From Synchiropus splendidus (lineage: Eukaryota > Chordata > Actinopteri > Syngnathiformes > Callionymidae), in contig NC_071334.1 of NCBI RefSeq assembly GCF_027744825.2, positions 64,020,937 to 64,084,936 of the forward strand: a DNA stretch of 64,000 nt. The letters are read 5' to 3'. This document shows, piece by piece, positions 11,561 to 24,755 of this stretch (positions are counted from its first letter, which is position 1; every line of letters starts with the position of its first letter). Under the pieces are notes generated by a model that was not told the DNA's origin, made no database searches, and worked only from the letters and a program-made list of their open reading frames with translations. Made by a program: the position numbers and the translations under genes.

Positions 11561-13737
11561 ACAAAGGTAACATCTGTGTCAGCCATGTAAGTGAACGCCC
11601 TCGCTCACCTCTCTTTCTCTCTCGCTCACCTACTCAACTCAGACTTCTACATTCACCCGCACTGTGAACCCCTTGGCCACTGAGCGACCTTGATATGCCC
11701 CAGTAGGTGCAAAATGGACCGCATCCTTGTCTCCTTGAGAGGAGGAAAGGAGGGAAACGGGCAGAACGCCGGGACAAAGACCTTGTAGCTGGGTTGGCAT
11801 CGGATGCTCATAATCGGTTTTCTCGCAGTGACGCCTGATCTTTGTCTTCAGGCTCACTGGCAACAACTGCCATCAAGTGAGGGCGGCTGAAACCATTATG
11901 GAGATATTAAACAAAAGGACTTTGCTCCCACCATTTGCCCTTAGGTGAACGCTTCTCCATACAAAGCTCAATTCCCAACTTTTTTCCTGATAGTTGCTCA
12001 GTTTTATTTTTATTTCGACTTACACTTTTTCTGTCTTGTCCTCTCAGTTGCAGCATCAACAGGTTTCCTTTTAAATAACGTTCAACATTAGAATAAATAG
12101 GGAAGAATACAGCTGCAACCATCAACCGAAATGTTTATTTAGCCGTCATTTAAATACAAAGTGATTCTTCAATGATTCTGCAAACAGATTCATGTGAGGC
12201 AGAGAACATGAACAATAGTGTCACCTAGTTTGTTCAGCGACTCTAGTGCCCCTGTTATGGGGTGGTGACATGACGCTTCTGTCCTAGAATGGTTTGCGAC
12301 TAACTGTAAAGATTCCTGCCAGAGTGGCTGAAATGGAGGAGCTTTGTTGTGTTTCCTTCAGCGCTTGATGAGCCAGTTGCTGAACCAGTCAACTTCAAAT
12401 GCCAAAAAGCTTTTGACAGACAACTCCAGTTGTATTTTCTGAGGCTGTCGTGCCGCTCCACTCCGAGTCTGTGTACCGCTTCTCCCCTCCTCAGCGGTGA
12501 TAAAGGTTTTATCAACTGGTCTCGACCAGGTGTGAGGTTTTCATCTCACTCCTCGGTTTTGGTCGTAAAACCGCTCTCACGTATTCTCAGAAGGTGTGAC
12601 ATGACCTCTCGCCCCCTTCCTGATAAACTAGTTTTTTTGTGTTTACTCGCTCGGCCGTTGATCACCATCTATCTTGACTTTGATGGAGCTCACCTGAGGT
12701 CAGAGTCGGTTAGATAATGCCCCGCTATCATCTCCCTTATCGCCGCCTCCATGACACGCCAAACATACCGTGTCCTGCCGCCGCTCCAAGACTCACCCCA
12801 AGTTTGGTAAACATTGACAAGTGGTGCGGCGGTATTTCTCTGACTGACACTTATTGACTCGGTGAAATGGTGATTTGTTTCTGCGAGCGGCGCAATTGAT
12901 TATCCATAAGGAAAGTGGGGAGACGTTATTGGATTACTATTCTGGAAGATTGAGTGTCAGTCTCCATCAGAGTCCACATCTCATCCATCTCTCTTTCTCT
13001 GTCCGTCCTTCCCTGCTTTGAATATATTTGTCATTTTTAATAATGGCGTGTGCGTGTGGAAGCATCGCCCCTGCGACATTAGATATTCTATATCCATGAC
13101 TAAATAATGATGGATCTCCGGCAATGCCTTGTTCACCTGCCGACCCTGGCTCACCGTCTCTCCTGACTGGGTTGAACTTTGTGAGTCTCTGAAGCGCAGT
13201 GACCTGACTGTTGGGTTCAATTGAGCTCGATGGACATGCTTTTACTTTCAAAAAAAAAAAAAAGAAAAGAAAGAAAGAAAGGAAAAAATGTTTAGTTTTC
13301 AGAAATCCCACAGCAACTGGAGTTCTACACATAAATATTTTCTTGAACCAAAACTTCCTAGTTAGTTTATCGCAGGCAGACTCTGATCTGACCAGAGGCA
13401 ACTTCACCTCTTTGTGTCACAGCCTTGTCAAATCATTATATTTTCCAACATTTTTTTTCTCCAAACTTCCCGCCCACGCCAGGTTCAGCATCCAACTTTC
13501 AGCCAAGTTTGACCAAGTGCTTCAGTTGAACTCATGCGATACCCTTGAGTGTGTGCAGCTCCACTTCAGCCTTCAGTGTGTTGCATTTTGGCAGATGAAA
13601 ATACCTCAATGATTCACACAAACCAAATCCTGCATCCACAGCAGGCAAACATGCAGGAGATCTAAGTCGGCGTCCCCATGTTGCCTGGCATGTTTTTTCT
13701 CCCCCCTTCCCTTCCATTTTTGATCCCCTGAAACATT

Positions 13738-13880
13738 ACCGGGGAAAAAAACGTGAAAATTGAAGTCTGATTTGAATAATGTCATGAATAAAAATCCATG
13801 AATAATTCCAACGCGATATGCAAACATTACTGACGCGCACTCACTCATTAACATACCAAATTAGCAAAAAGCTTCTAAAT
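13738..13880. promoter_or_regulatory. Candidate conserved non-coding block with octamer-like and homeodomain-like motifs
   Basis: This AT-rich, non-repetitive block contains ATATGCAAAC (octamer-like), two ATGAATAA strings, CATTAACATA, AAATTAGC and TGATTTGAATAAT within 140 bases. No frame or repeat explains it. It lies about 14 kb upstream of the nrp2-like start and could be a distal enhancer. Sequence alone cannot show function. Confidence 0.22.
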
Positions 13881-14624
13881 ATACACCGGGTCGAGTCTGT
13901 GTGGCTTTTGTGAATTCATTGCAGAAGCAGACTACAGTCTTCAAACTTTCCACCGTGTGTGTGTGTGTGCGTGCATTCATTTGAATACAATCTTCCTTTC
14001 ACTTTCCTCCTCTTTTCTATTCATTAGGAACAACAATAGCACCATTAAAGGGAGAAACAGGGCTCTTTGATGTGAATGAACCCCCAGTAGGGTTTATAGA
14101 CTGGAGGTGGGACAGCAGGGACAGTCAGGGTGAGGGGCGGAGCACCTCTGCTTTAAAGAGTCGCTCCGGCACAGAGACTTGTAAAATAAGAAACGGAGAA
14201 AAACACAACATTTTCGTTGGGACTTTGAATAAGCAGCCGGGGAGAGGAGAACATCCAACTGACGCTGCAGTCGAGCTCACGTTATCACAAATATAGGGTT
14301 CATTGTGTTTGTCTGTCAATGCTCAGAACGGTCCAAACAGGTCAGATGGGTCAGATCTCATGTTTCAGTAAGGGCAGCACAGTTATGGCCAAAATGACAA
14401 CACAGTTGCAACACAGTTTCCAACCAGGACCAACAACATTGTCAGCAGGTGGCTTTGACATGAAGTCATTTTTTCTGTCTTTTTTCTTTTTGTTGAATTA
14501 AAGTGAGTGCGCCTGCACTAATACTTGTAAGCAACGCAGCTAACACTTAACCCAGCAGCCCTGAGTGGTCGTTCCTAAAGAGAAAAATTAAGTCACATGT
14601 GGTCTATGTGGAGGAGGTTGAAAT

Positions 14625-14645
14625 GACAGATAGATACATAGCTAC

Positions 14646-14694
<49 letters not shown>

Positions 14695-14836
14695 TAGATA
14701 GATGGATAGATAGATAGACAGACAGACAGATAGATAGATAGATAGATAGATAGATGGATGGATAGATAGTTGGATAGATAGATAGACAGACAGATAGATA
14801 GATAGATAGATAGATAGATGGATGGATAGATAGTTG

Positions 14837-14875
<39 letters not shown>

Positions 14876-14967
14876 GGATGGACAGATAGTTGGATAGATA
14901 GATAGACAGACAGATAGATAGATGGATAGATAGATAGACAGACAGATTGATAGATAGATCGATAGAT

Positions 14968-15005
<38 letters not shown>

Positions 15006-15010
15006 GAGAT

Positions 15011-15086
<76 letters not shown>

Positions 15087-15110
15087 GATAGATAGATAGA
15101 TAGATAGATG
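14625..15110. repeat. GATA/GACA (Bkm-type) tetranucleotide array with higher-order structure
   Basis: About 486 bases consist almost entirely of GATA, GACA and GATG units. The mixture is ordered: the composite GATGGATGGATAGATAGTTGG (or its near variant with GACA) begins at 14753, 14817 and 14873, spacings of 64 and 56, so blocks of mixed units have been duplicated. The SIYLSIYL frame across it on the minus strand is translation of the repeat. GATA/GACA repeats are known from vertebrate sex chromosomes and also from many autosomal sites. Confidence 0.95.
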
Positions 15111-18100
15111 TGTGTTATGTAAATAATGATAATTGAAAGAGAATCTGTTTCTCACTTAAGTCATTTCTTCAGTCATTTTAAAGCATCAGCCATTGTCATC
15201 TTCATGTCAACCTGAGCAAGAAAGCCGTTTATTGCCGGGTCAGATTCGCTGTGGCAGTGGAAGAAATGTCTGAATAACACAAATTCTGTCAGTGTGTCAG
15301 CGCTATCGGCTCACAGGTACATGCCGTCCTGCTGTTTATGCACCATTCTGACTATTTTCTCTGCTTCACACTGGCGCCAGGCGCGTTCCCAGCTATCTCT
15401 GGCACATCATGAAGTGTCACAATGGAACAACAGCACTGGATGCAGGCGGTTGGAGCCATGTCTGAGTCACACTTCTGATTCTGGATCTTACTGTCGATGT
15501 GCAGCACAATATGAAGGCAACTATTCTTAATTTCCTCAACTCTGAGGATGCGTTTCTACTTCAGGCTAACTTTCTTACTAAGCAAAAGCTCAGGGATGTG
15601 TACAGATTCTGAGAAAAGTGCCCCATTTTTATTTAGGATATTTTTATTCTAAAATTCTGGAGCAAAAAACATAGTCCCTCGCCAATTCCGCCCGCATGTA
15701 TTTTGGGATCTGGCATTTATTTGCGATCTTGTGAGGTTTGTTCCCCGATCTGCACAGCAGCTCTAACAAGCCTGTGCCGTGTGGCCCCTCGCTCTGCTCC
15801 TCATGCCACGCAGAGCGGCTCTCCTGACCTGCAGCAAAGCTGTACGCTGAGTGGTGAATGTTTTCATGGCAACAATCACTTCTGAACTCTTTCAAAATTA
15901 CCTTCCTTGTCTTTTTGGGGCGTGCTGGGTGCACAACAGAATGGTTTCACTGGACTGGAAAGTGGACTGGACTGGAAAATAAACCTGGTGGAAACTCCAA
16001 GGCTTCCAGGATCACTTATATTGATCATAAATATGATCATGCATCTCTGTTTCCATCGCAACATTGGTCACCTCATCTTTTATCAAGTCCATTTTGGTAA
16101 GTCACGAGGACGCAGTTCCGTTTAACATCAAGAACCTTTGACAGCCACAACCGTAGCAAGACTTTTGTGTGCAATTCCTACCATTGCAGCACGGTGTGAC
16201 AGAAACATGAATAACCAAGGTAATGTTGTCCCAGAATCTGTGGCTTTAATTCCAGCAAATAACCAGCAACATGCTGAACTGCAAAGTTCAATGTCACGAG
16301 CTACATAAACAATCTGGGTCGTGTTCCTCCACAGCAGAACCTGGCCAGGACTCCCTCCAGCGACACCAGAGTTTCCACTGTAACATGACATCAAGGTTTC
16401 TGCCTCTATTTTAACCGCCTTGCCCTTATCAGCTATCCAAATACATAACCTTACACTACTTATAGACAGACTCCAAATGTGTGGTCTATATTTATGAATT
16501 CAAATCCTATGAATAGCACCTTAGACCTCTCGGCACGTCCTTTGTAAATAAACGTCTTTGGCCTCTGCTATAAATAAAATTCATTATGCACCTGTCTATC
16601 AGGGATTACTGGCCTCAGCCTGTTTAATGCTTTGTGTCTGACTTGTGGTTATTCCGCCGCAAGTCAGTTGGCATGGAACGGGTTCTGCTTGGAGTTAAAA
16701 CGTAAGTTAAAGACCGTGGTGGAGTATAAGCAACATTATGATCATTAGATTTTCTCCCACTATATATATGGACCACTCCATCGCTCAGTTTCAGTGTAGC
16801 AGTTGAAAACATCCATCAGTCTTTGCTGCTGCTGAGAGGAAGAAAGACACACGCACACTGAGAGTTTACCCCAACAAGTCAGCATCCTACGCTTGAACCC
16901 ATCTTGATCACTCCTCCTTGTCATTTCCTTTTCTTCTCTATTCTTCCTATTGTCTTGTCTTTGTGTCGGAGCTGGTGTCTCTCAATAATAAAGCAGGACA
17001 TCATTGTCACTTATTTGAATGGAAGTTGAACTGTGAAACCAGAAGCTAATTCCAACAACACATCAATAGGATTTCACATTGATGTTAGCATTAAGCTAAA
17101 TGAAGAACTGATTTATTGTTTTTATGTTAAAGGTGTCAAAGATATTGTTAGTTTTACTGTTTCCACATATTATACACTTGGAAATTTGGAAATTAAAGAG
17201 TGTCTTCAACTTATAACCAACACGAGACCAAGTCTTTGGAGGGGCTACACCAAGTCAAGACCAAGGCTCAGGACCTGAGGACAGAACATTGTAGTATTAA
17301 TCTATTTCTCATTTATGAAATGAAATTATTTCTAAAGCCATTTGCACCAAGTGCAAGCAGCAAATCACCACCTGGAGCAGTAAGATGTGTAGCGACCATG
17401 ATGCGTGTAGCAAGGAAACCAGCCGGTGATTTTGTAAAGAGCGTGTCGAGGGACACTCCTATGATGTAACTGACATTTGAAGCCTTGTATCCTGCTGTAC
17501 CACGGGACCAGTACAGGAACCGGATCACGCACTTTCCAGATTGAAGTGGCAATGAAACAGTTCAGAGTTCAGAGTTCAGAGCCTTTCTGGATGCAGTGTG
17601 TGTTCACACAGACAGATAAGTAACAGCTCAGTCGCATAAAAGCAGCGCTGAAACAGCAAACTTATTATAGCGAGCGAGGAGGCAGCAGTGCGTTCCTGGA
17701 ATCTGTGTCCAAAATCAAAGGAGAATCTTGTTTGGATTGAAGATCGCAGCTCTCGTCTTATTTGTTCTATTTCATTTTATTGTGATTAGTCACACTTTTT
17801 TTTTTTAAAGAAAATTGGCAAATGAATATTTTGCATTTGTGCCCCTTACTCTACCAAAAATGCAGCATGCCAAAGTTTGTGTTACAGCCGTAAAAGGCAT
17901 TTTTGATGTTTATATGGCAAAGATTCAGCTACATGGAAGTGACTTTGAGACAACAACAATTGAGTGCACAATTGTGTTATCAGTTTTTAATTAAATATCG
18001 GTTTTCCTACAAATATTATGTGAGCAAAGTTACCGTATTGTGAGATTTGACCTTCAACTGACACTTTTTACTTCAAATATCGAAGAACAGCTCGCTTCCT

Positions 18101-20600
18101 TCTTCAAACCATTGTACACTTTGGCCCTCAGATCAGAAACACATTGACCCTGAACAGACAAAAACACAGCAGCGGCAGCGTCCACCCCTGATAATGAGCA
18201 CCACAGACTGACACATTCCACCAACAGGTTTGCGACTCACAAAAACAATTAGAGCCGATTGTCGCTGACCTTTGGATGGAAACCACTGTGACACCTGGGA
18301 CTGCAAATAATGAGATGGCACAAGCTGCCGGGGGAGAGCGAGCGCAACAAACCAAATTTAGATTCTGACTTGTTGGCAACATACAATATACAGAGGATTT
18401 GTGAAATTGGAAAATAGATCAAGAGATTAAAGTGATTTAACATGGCCCTTAAAGACTGCTGAGGCATGATTCATACCAACATAACACGAGATTTTATTCA
18501 AAGACCTTGGTTTTAGTTCCTGTCCTGCCAGGAGTCAGAACTAGGGTTGTATATCACGATAGCAGTGACATCTACTGTGGACATGTGTGGGGAAAAGTAA
18601 TCTATTTATACCCACTTCAACTCAAATGTTTACTGCCTCAGTTCTCAGTCTTTGTACACAGTCACGGTCCTTCATTACCAGGCTGGACTTTCTTCACGTG
18701 CTCACCCCTTATGGTCCCCAGCTGTGGGCCACATCTGAGACCAGCAGCTGTCCATCATTGAGAATCCCAATTCCTGACTCACATACCATCGAAAGCAGAT
18801 GCGTCTCTTGAATGTCTTACTGATTAGTACAGTGAGTTTGACAAATAGTGGCAACATGAAGGAAAACTTTCACAAGAGTAGAATTTATTTATTTTTCATT
18901 TTTTAGTTTCAGCGCAAGCTTCCTCCCGTCTAGCTTATTTCTCAGTTTGTGTCAGTGTTGGTGTATTAGTAAACTGACATGACTCACCTGTCCCCGTCAC
19001 AGTGTCTATAATAATAACAGGCTTTTATAATAAATGAATCATATTTTAATATTTGACTCCAGAGTGAAGATCAAATTCACGTTGGCTCTGCACACATTAG
19101 CTTCTACTGCAGGGTGGAAGCGCTCCGGCTGTATAGTAACATTATTTCTGTTTGTTAAACTTATATTTTCAATCCATCAGCAGAGCCCGTCTGAGTTACT
19201 CTCGTTCAACATGGAGGTCATGACGTCACATTGTATAATACAACGTTCATTATACATGAAAAATGCTCCCTGAGAAACAAACTTTATCTGGTATTTGCAT
19301 GGATGAACTGCTTAACTGACTCTCTTCAGTTCCCAGCCCCAGTTGGTCGACATCCTGTCGGGCATTACTTCTCCATTTTTCGCTGAATATACAAGCAACC
19401 AAAGGATCAGTGAAGACCTCTTTGTCTTTGGTGCACAAACCGTCCCGATCGTGAGGGTATTGTGACTCTGTCTTCTGTGATGCCAACTCCAGAGTGTATG
19501 TTGTTCGCACGAGCGAGCGCGAGATGATTGGCTAACAAAACACCTCAGTCAGGCTCAGTCACACACATGCACCTTCAACCACACGAACGTCTCCAGACGC
19601 TCAGAAAAAGCACAATCACTACACCAAACCCCAAAATAAAATCTTGCACACACGCACACACATTCATCTGCTGGAGGTGCCAACCATCTCCATGGCAACT
19701 CCAATCAGCAAGGCTTCCCTTTCCCCCATTACAGTGGCGATATGACAGTTTCCCTCTCCTTCTTTCTGTCCTCCTCTGTCTGTCTGCGTCTTATCTCTCA
19801 CCTGTCTCACCACCAGCTCCAGTTCTCCTCTCATCCACAGCCCACGATACAAATCATCAGCACAACTGAAAATATCATCTATATTCATTTCCTGTTTGTG
19901 CGGGAGGAGATGCACAGACACGGTCTCTCTTCCAGGAAGAACGTCTTGCCTCTTGGCTGATCCCTGCTCTGGTCCAGGATTCACTTCTGATCCTCAGTAA
20001 ATCGTTCCCACAATTAGCTGCCACAACTGTCTGTTATTGACCAGGCGGGTCAGGGGCTTCACTCCGTCATGATGTTGGAGGGCTGTTTACTTCAATGGGA
20101 AGTTAAATGTCTACCATAGCTCTGTGTGACATCTGTTGGTGAGAACCATCCGCAGCTCACAGTCTACATTTTCACAACAGTCCTCAAATGGGCGTCAAGC
20201 CAGGGATGCAGCGTCCATATCGTGTTCCTTCAATAACTTTTAATTGAGGCGTGTAACGGTGCGTTGCTAATAAGTAAATAAGGTACAGGTCAGGATAAAT
20301 GAGAGCGAGGCATGTGTCGAGTTGAGACTGAGAGAGAGACGGATTGGTCTGATGGCACTATTGCAGTAGCTGTTTTTGCATTGAATTAAAAGGCTGTGTT
20401 CTTTTTGCCTTTCTTTCTTTTCCATTAAAAAATGAAATTACAATACGAATCTCTATGTGTATGAAACCAGTCATTTTGAGGAACAAAAAAAATCTACCTT
20501 TAAAAATGTGATTTAATGATTTAAATAATTTCAAGAATAAATAAAAATCCATGGATCAACAAGTAAAAAAACAGTTCAACTACAAATGATGGAATTCAAA
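15111..20600. other. Intergenic sequence, no gene seen
   Basis: No coding frame with family resemblance, no RNA gene and no intact mobile element was recognised. A GTTCAGA triplication at about 17560-17578 and a poly-T run near 17797-17806 are the only simple repeats. A short GAGACCAAGTC-like stretch near 17222-17270 resembles debris of fish DNA transposons but is too short to classify. Confidence 0.45.
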
Positions 20601-21198
20601 TACAGTGGTACCTTGGTTTTCGAACGTCCCGGAATTCGAACAAATCGGAGTTGTCAAGAGAGAAAAACATAACGTGTGTGGACCGATGAGCTGACCCACG
20701 ACACGCTTTGTTTTGTTTGTTTTGTCTTCGTATTGAGGTGTAAAACCTTTCCTGTCTCCGCACTGGACCGTGGTAGAGTGTCACAGGGGAGGTGCTGGAG
20801 CGCTCACTCCAGGGTTTGATGTCCTGTTGTGGGCTGGAGCTGGGACAGGGATGAGGCGAGTCTGGGACAGAGCGTGACTTGGTTTATGACTTTGTCACAG
20901 CCAAACTGCACAGAAGCGCACATTCAGAGCTGGACACGCACCGGGCACCTCTTCACTTCTGGAGAGACGTCACTCACTCGGCAACCCCTCCCACATGCAG
21001 CGGCCACACACATAGAGGAACAGCCACCTGCAGCAGACACTCTACATTCACTCCTACAAAAGCCTATTTTAAGGCTTGGAACCCATTATTCCTTTTTACA
21101 TTCATTGTAATGGGAAAAATTGATTGAGATTTCGAACAATTCGCTTCTTGAACGGCAGTCTGGAACAGATTGTGGTCTAGAACCGAGGTACCACTGTA
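20601..21198. mobile_element. Non-autonomous Tigger-like (Tc1/mariner superfamily) DNA transposon with terminal inverted repeats
   Basis: The left end TACAGTGGTACCTTGGTTTT (20601-20620) and the right end (AGAACCGAGGTACCACTGTA, 21179-21198) are imperfect inverted repeats that include the TA target duplication on each side. Inside the right end is the motif CATTGTAATGGGAAAAAT followed by GATTGAGATTTCGAACAATT, a subterminal pattern seen in CAGTGGTACC-type elements of vertebrates. Total length is about 598 bases, and no frame encodes a DDE transposase, so it would need a partner enzyme to move. The CpG-containing interior may carry captured or deleted transposon sequence. Confidence 0.75.
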
Positions 21199-23599
21199 TT
21201 CAGTTTTCTGATGGCACATACATACTGGCCTCCGTCAAATTCCAGCGCAGCTGCTGTAGACACAGCTGCTGCTTGAAACCTCCAAGGTTCTGAGAGAGAC
21301 ACCACACCTTCACTCATGCTCATACAAGACGTCTTTATTGTATTGGCATTATACTGACTTTCTGACTGCATGTAACGTATGTTTCAGAACCGGTTCATGT
21401 GTTTGAAATGTGTGCGGATTTAGAATTTTGCATGCAGGGGTCCTCTTAAGAGCTTGACAGTGTGACTTAAATCAGTGGTTGAGGTCAATACAGTGCAGCT
21501 AAAACTGTGTCTCTGCGATGTCTGACCAGTCAGCTGCTTTCTGAAAGTGGTATGTTGTTGACATTGGTGAGAAGACAATAACAGGGACCTTGACAAGAAA
21601 AGACGAACGTGAGACCATCTTATTCTAATTCCAAAACCAATATGGCGCAGCTAAAAGAGAAACATTGCACTCCAGTCTGGGGGTGACTGGCCATCTATTC
21701 AGGAGTTCAGATCACTAGGGTGAAGTCACTGAGGGGAGGAGGCCAAGTGTATGTGTAAGATGTGGAGAGAGTGTGTGTTCCATGACCAGGAGTAGACAGC
21801 TGAAACAGAGCCAAAGGCAGAGCGGCGTGCCTGTGGCATGAGCAGCAAACTTTCCAGAGTAACTGAGACCCCCAGCTGGTCTCCACACAGCGCTGGAGCT
21901 TCACAGCCGCCGCGCTCCTCTAACAGGAAGTGACAATCTGGATGCAGGAGAAAGAGAGGGCCGGGCGGCGAGGAGACGGAGCTGCTGGAAGGAGATTGAC
22001 AGCTGAACACAGCAGCAGATGCAGAGAAAACAAAACAGGTGTGAAAAGGCAAAAAAGATGAAATGAAAAAAACAACAACAGGAAACTGAGAGAGAAGAGG
22101 AGGAGGAAGTGGAGTGTGTGAGATTATGGAGGCCGAGGCTTTAGGGCTTGTCAATCAGGACGCCGCGTGCAGGCACGCAGCAGGTGAGTGGTTTAACTGA
22201 TACACACCGATGAGTCAATTACAGGCCGGCGAGGCAGAGTGTCACGGCCGCCGGACACTGAAGCGACAGCTTAACCTCCAAGCGGCCCATCAATATTCCC
22301 CTGCCTCCGCAGCAGAGCTGGTGTGTGTGAGCCAGGCAGGGGGTTCAGACCTCCGGTACAACACTGGAGGGTGCTTCGTATGGAGAGTCATTTCAGGCCT
22401 CCGCTTTATTGTTCACGCGCCCGCAGCCCAGCCAGAGTGTGCACGTGCACACTGGTGGAGTGGAGACCTGTCCAGGGTGTCCCCTGCTTCTCACCCTCGC
22501 AAAGAAATACACACCTTTCTGAGACTGCAAATGCTCCAAATCAAATCAGAATTGCCTCACCCCCGCAGCTGATTTCAAGACATCTGACTCACATTGCTCC
22601 TCACCACTATGGGGCATTTCTATACGTGTGTGTGTCACCAGCAACTACAGCCGGATGGCCCCGGGCTTCCGTGAGTCCAGACGTCGACCTTCGACTGAGT
22701 GGATCACATGTGACTTCCTCACGACGCTGATGCGACAATGACAAGGCTATTCCGCTAATATTGCATGGAAATTGCATTGAGTGTGAATGTGTGTGTGTGA
22801 ATGTTTAAATTTGAGGGAATTCCCCCTCGTCTGACGTGGAGTGGGCTGAGATAAGGCCTGCCACAGAGACAAGGTCCCAGCGGGCGGTCAGAGGGGGGCG
22901 TCACAAACTTCTGCTGTTTACAGGGGAAATCCACAGTTCAAGGTGTGTGTGTGTGTGTGTGTGTGTGCGTGCGATGGCCATCATGACTGTGTGTTTGCTC
23001 AGGAAAGTGAGCGCACGGCAGCGCTGGAGTGTTCGCTGCTCACCCAAGGACGAGGTCACACTCATGTGTTACACTAATAAACTATGAAAACCACGACTTT
23101 CAGAGGGGCCACACTGTGTGCTGGCTGAGAAAATACGATTCTGTGAAAAGGTTTTCATTTTAGTATTATTTATGATTAAAATAATAATAATGGCTGTCAC
23201 AGAGAACAATAAAAACATATGGTGGCGAACAAATGTGTATAAAAAGTATCTGACTGGTAATTTACGACAGTATATGATCTCAGAAAGAAAAAGATGCAAT
23301 TATTAAAATGATTATTTCATGTGACACCATGTAGTGAAAGACTTTCAAATGAAAATCTGTAAACAGAACAGCACGATATCACAAAGAGACCAACAATTGA
23401 AAGGACTCGTATTGGTGAATATTTACCTTGAAGTTATGAATACAAAATGAAGTACAGATTAATGACTTGATAAATAAAATTAAGAAAATTAATTAGAGGT
23501 TTTCTAAGGAATTACCATTTTAATGTTTGTTACCAGAATATATTGGAGTCAAAAAAAGAAATTATGAAATCAATTTATAGACCAAAATCATCACGGAGG
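21199..23599. other. Intergenic sequence, no gene seen
   Basis: Frames on both strands are short and lack recognisable domains. The stretch at about 21900-22320 is relatively CpG-rich and purine-rich without splice-site or start evidence. A GT microsatellite at 22943-22967 is listed separately. The region from 23120 to 23600 is AT-rich. Confidence 0.45.
22943..22967. repeat. (GT)n microsatellite
   Basis: Uninterrupted GT dinucleotide run of about 12 units, continuing imperfectly as GCGTGCG. Confidence 0.9.
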
Positions 23600-24127
23600 A
23601 TGTTTGTACGCGTAGAGTAGGTGAAAGGATGCTTCCACAGAGTGTGGCTTCAACTGTCCATCATGGAGGAGGAAGTGTGATGGTCTGGGGTTGTTTTGCC
23701 GGATCCAGAGTTGGTGACTTGTTCAGAGTGAGAGGCACCCTGAACCAAAACAGCTACCACAGCATCCTGCAGCGCCATGCAATATCCTCTGGTATGCGCC
23801 TGGTTGGTCAGGGGTTCATCTTACAGCAAGATAATGACCCAAAACATAAGTCCGAGCTATGCCAGAACTATCTTGCGAAAAAAGAACAAGTGGTAAACTT
23901 GAAAACATGGAGCGGCCAGCACCGTCTGCAGACTTAAACCCCATTGAGCTGGTTAGGGATGAAATGGACAGAAGAGTGAAAGCAAAGCAACCCACAAGTG
24001 CCACACATTTATGGGAACTACTGCAACATATTCTGAAGAATATTGGATTTCTATTGCAGATAGAATGCCTCGTGTGTGTTCAGTTATATCTGCCAAAGGT
24101 GGCTACTTTGATGAGTCAACAGTTTAG
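23600..24127 (+). pseudogene. Decayed Tc1/mariner transposase, C-terminal half only
   Basis: The plus strand encodes the second half of a Tc1-family DDE transposase across changing frames. It begins with an RRRVGERM-like segment near 23600, then HHGGGSVMVWGCFA, and the catalytic-region motif DNDPKHKS near 23832-23855. After a frame change comes the APSADLNPIE segment near 23922-23952, which carries the last acidic catalytic position of the family. A further frame change leads to [19 protein letters not shown] and a stop near 24126. The N-terminal helix-turn-helix and the first catalytic Asp are absent, and no terminal inverted repeat was found on either side. At least two frameshifts make it non-functional. 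The relic ends about 28 bases before a TA microsatellite. Confidence 0.9.
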
Positions 24128-24150
24128 AATACATTTTGGTCTATATTTTG

Positions 24151-24333
<183 letters not shown>

Positions 24334-24585
24334 ATACTAAACTATGTCCCACGCTTCATATGTCGCCACTGTGACTTGTGGCGTGTTTCTCTCCTGACGA
24401 TCATCTCAGGAGCCGAGGAGCGATGGAGAGCTCTGGGCTTGTGGAGCGGAGGCCGACGCTGAAACAGGACCACTGAATGAAGCGAGTTTACCTTCGCTGC
24501 AGAGAGCTTCTCCATTAGGCACTAATTGCCTCGATTTAATGAGCAGGACATTTCTTAGCGCTAATGAAGCTGGTGGCAGGCGGAG

Positions 24586-24588
<3 letters not shown>

Positions 24589-24619
<31 letters not shown>
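24589..24619. repeat. (GT)n microsatellite
   Basis: Uninterrupted GT run of about 15 units, followed 15 bases later by a second short GT run. Confidence 0.9.
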
Positions 24620-24620
<1 letters not shown>

Positions 24621-24734
24621 TTACACTCGGAGGTGTGTGTGTGTGAAAGAGAGACCTAATGGGTGCAGGGCTCATTTTCACGGAGCTGTTTGGAATTCTC
24701 TGGAAGGAATGTGTGGACGGATGAGTCGGCCGGA

Positions 24735-24755
24735 CGCCGCCGCCGCCGCCGCCGC
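24735..24755. repeat. (GCC)n trinucleotide repeat
   Basis: About seven perfect CCG/GCC units in an intergenic setting. No coding frame or promoter was recognised next to it. Confidence 0.85.

Larger units (their letters stand above)
10379..14624. other. Intergenic sequence, no gene seen; candidate conserved blocks
   Basis: Only random short frames occur. An A-rich purine tract lies at about 13250-13288. Three blocks (about 11420-11560, 12848-12945, 13738-13880) look unlike their surroundings and are listed or discussed separately as possible regulatory sequence. Confidence 0.45.

Noticed and set aside
14604..15155. 183-residue SIYLSIYL frame, the longest frame in the window
   Set aside because: It is a translation of the GATA/GACA repeat on the minus strand with no other sequence content.
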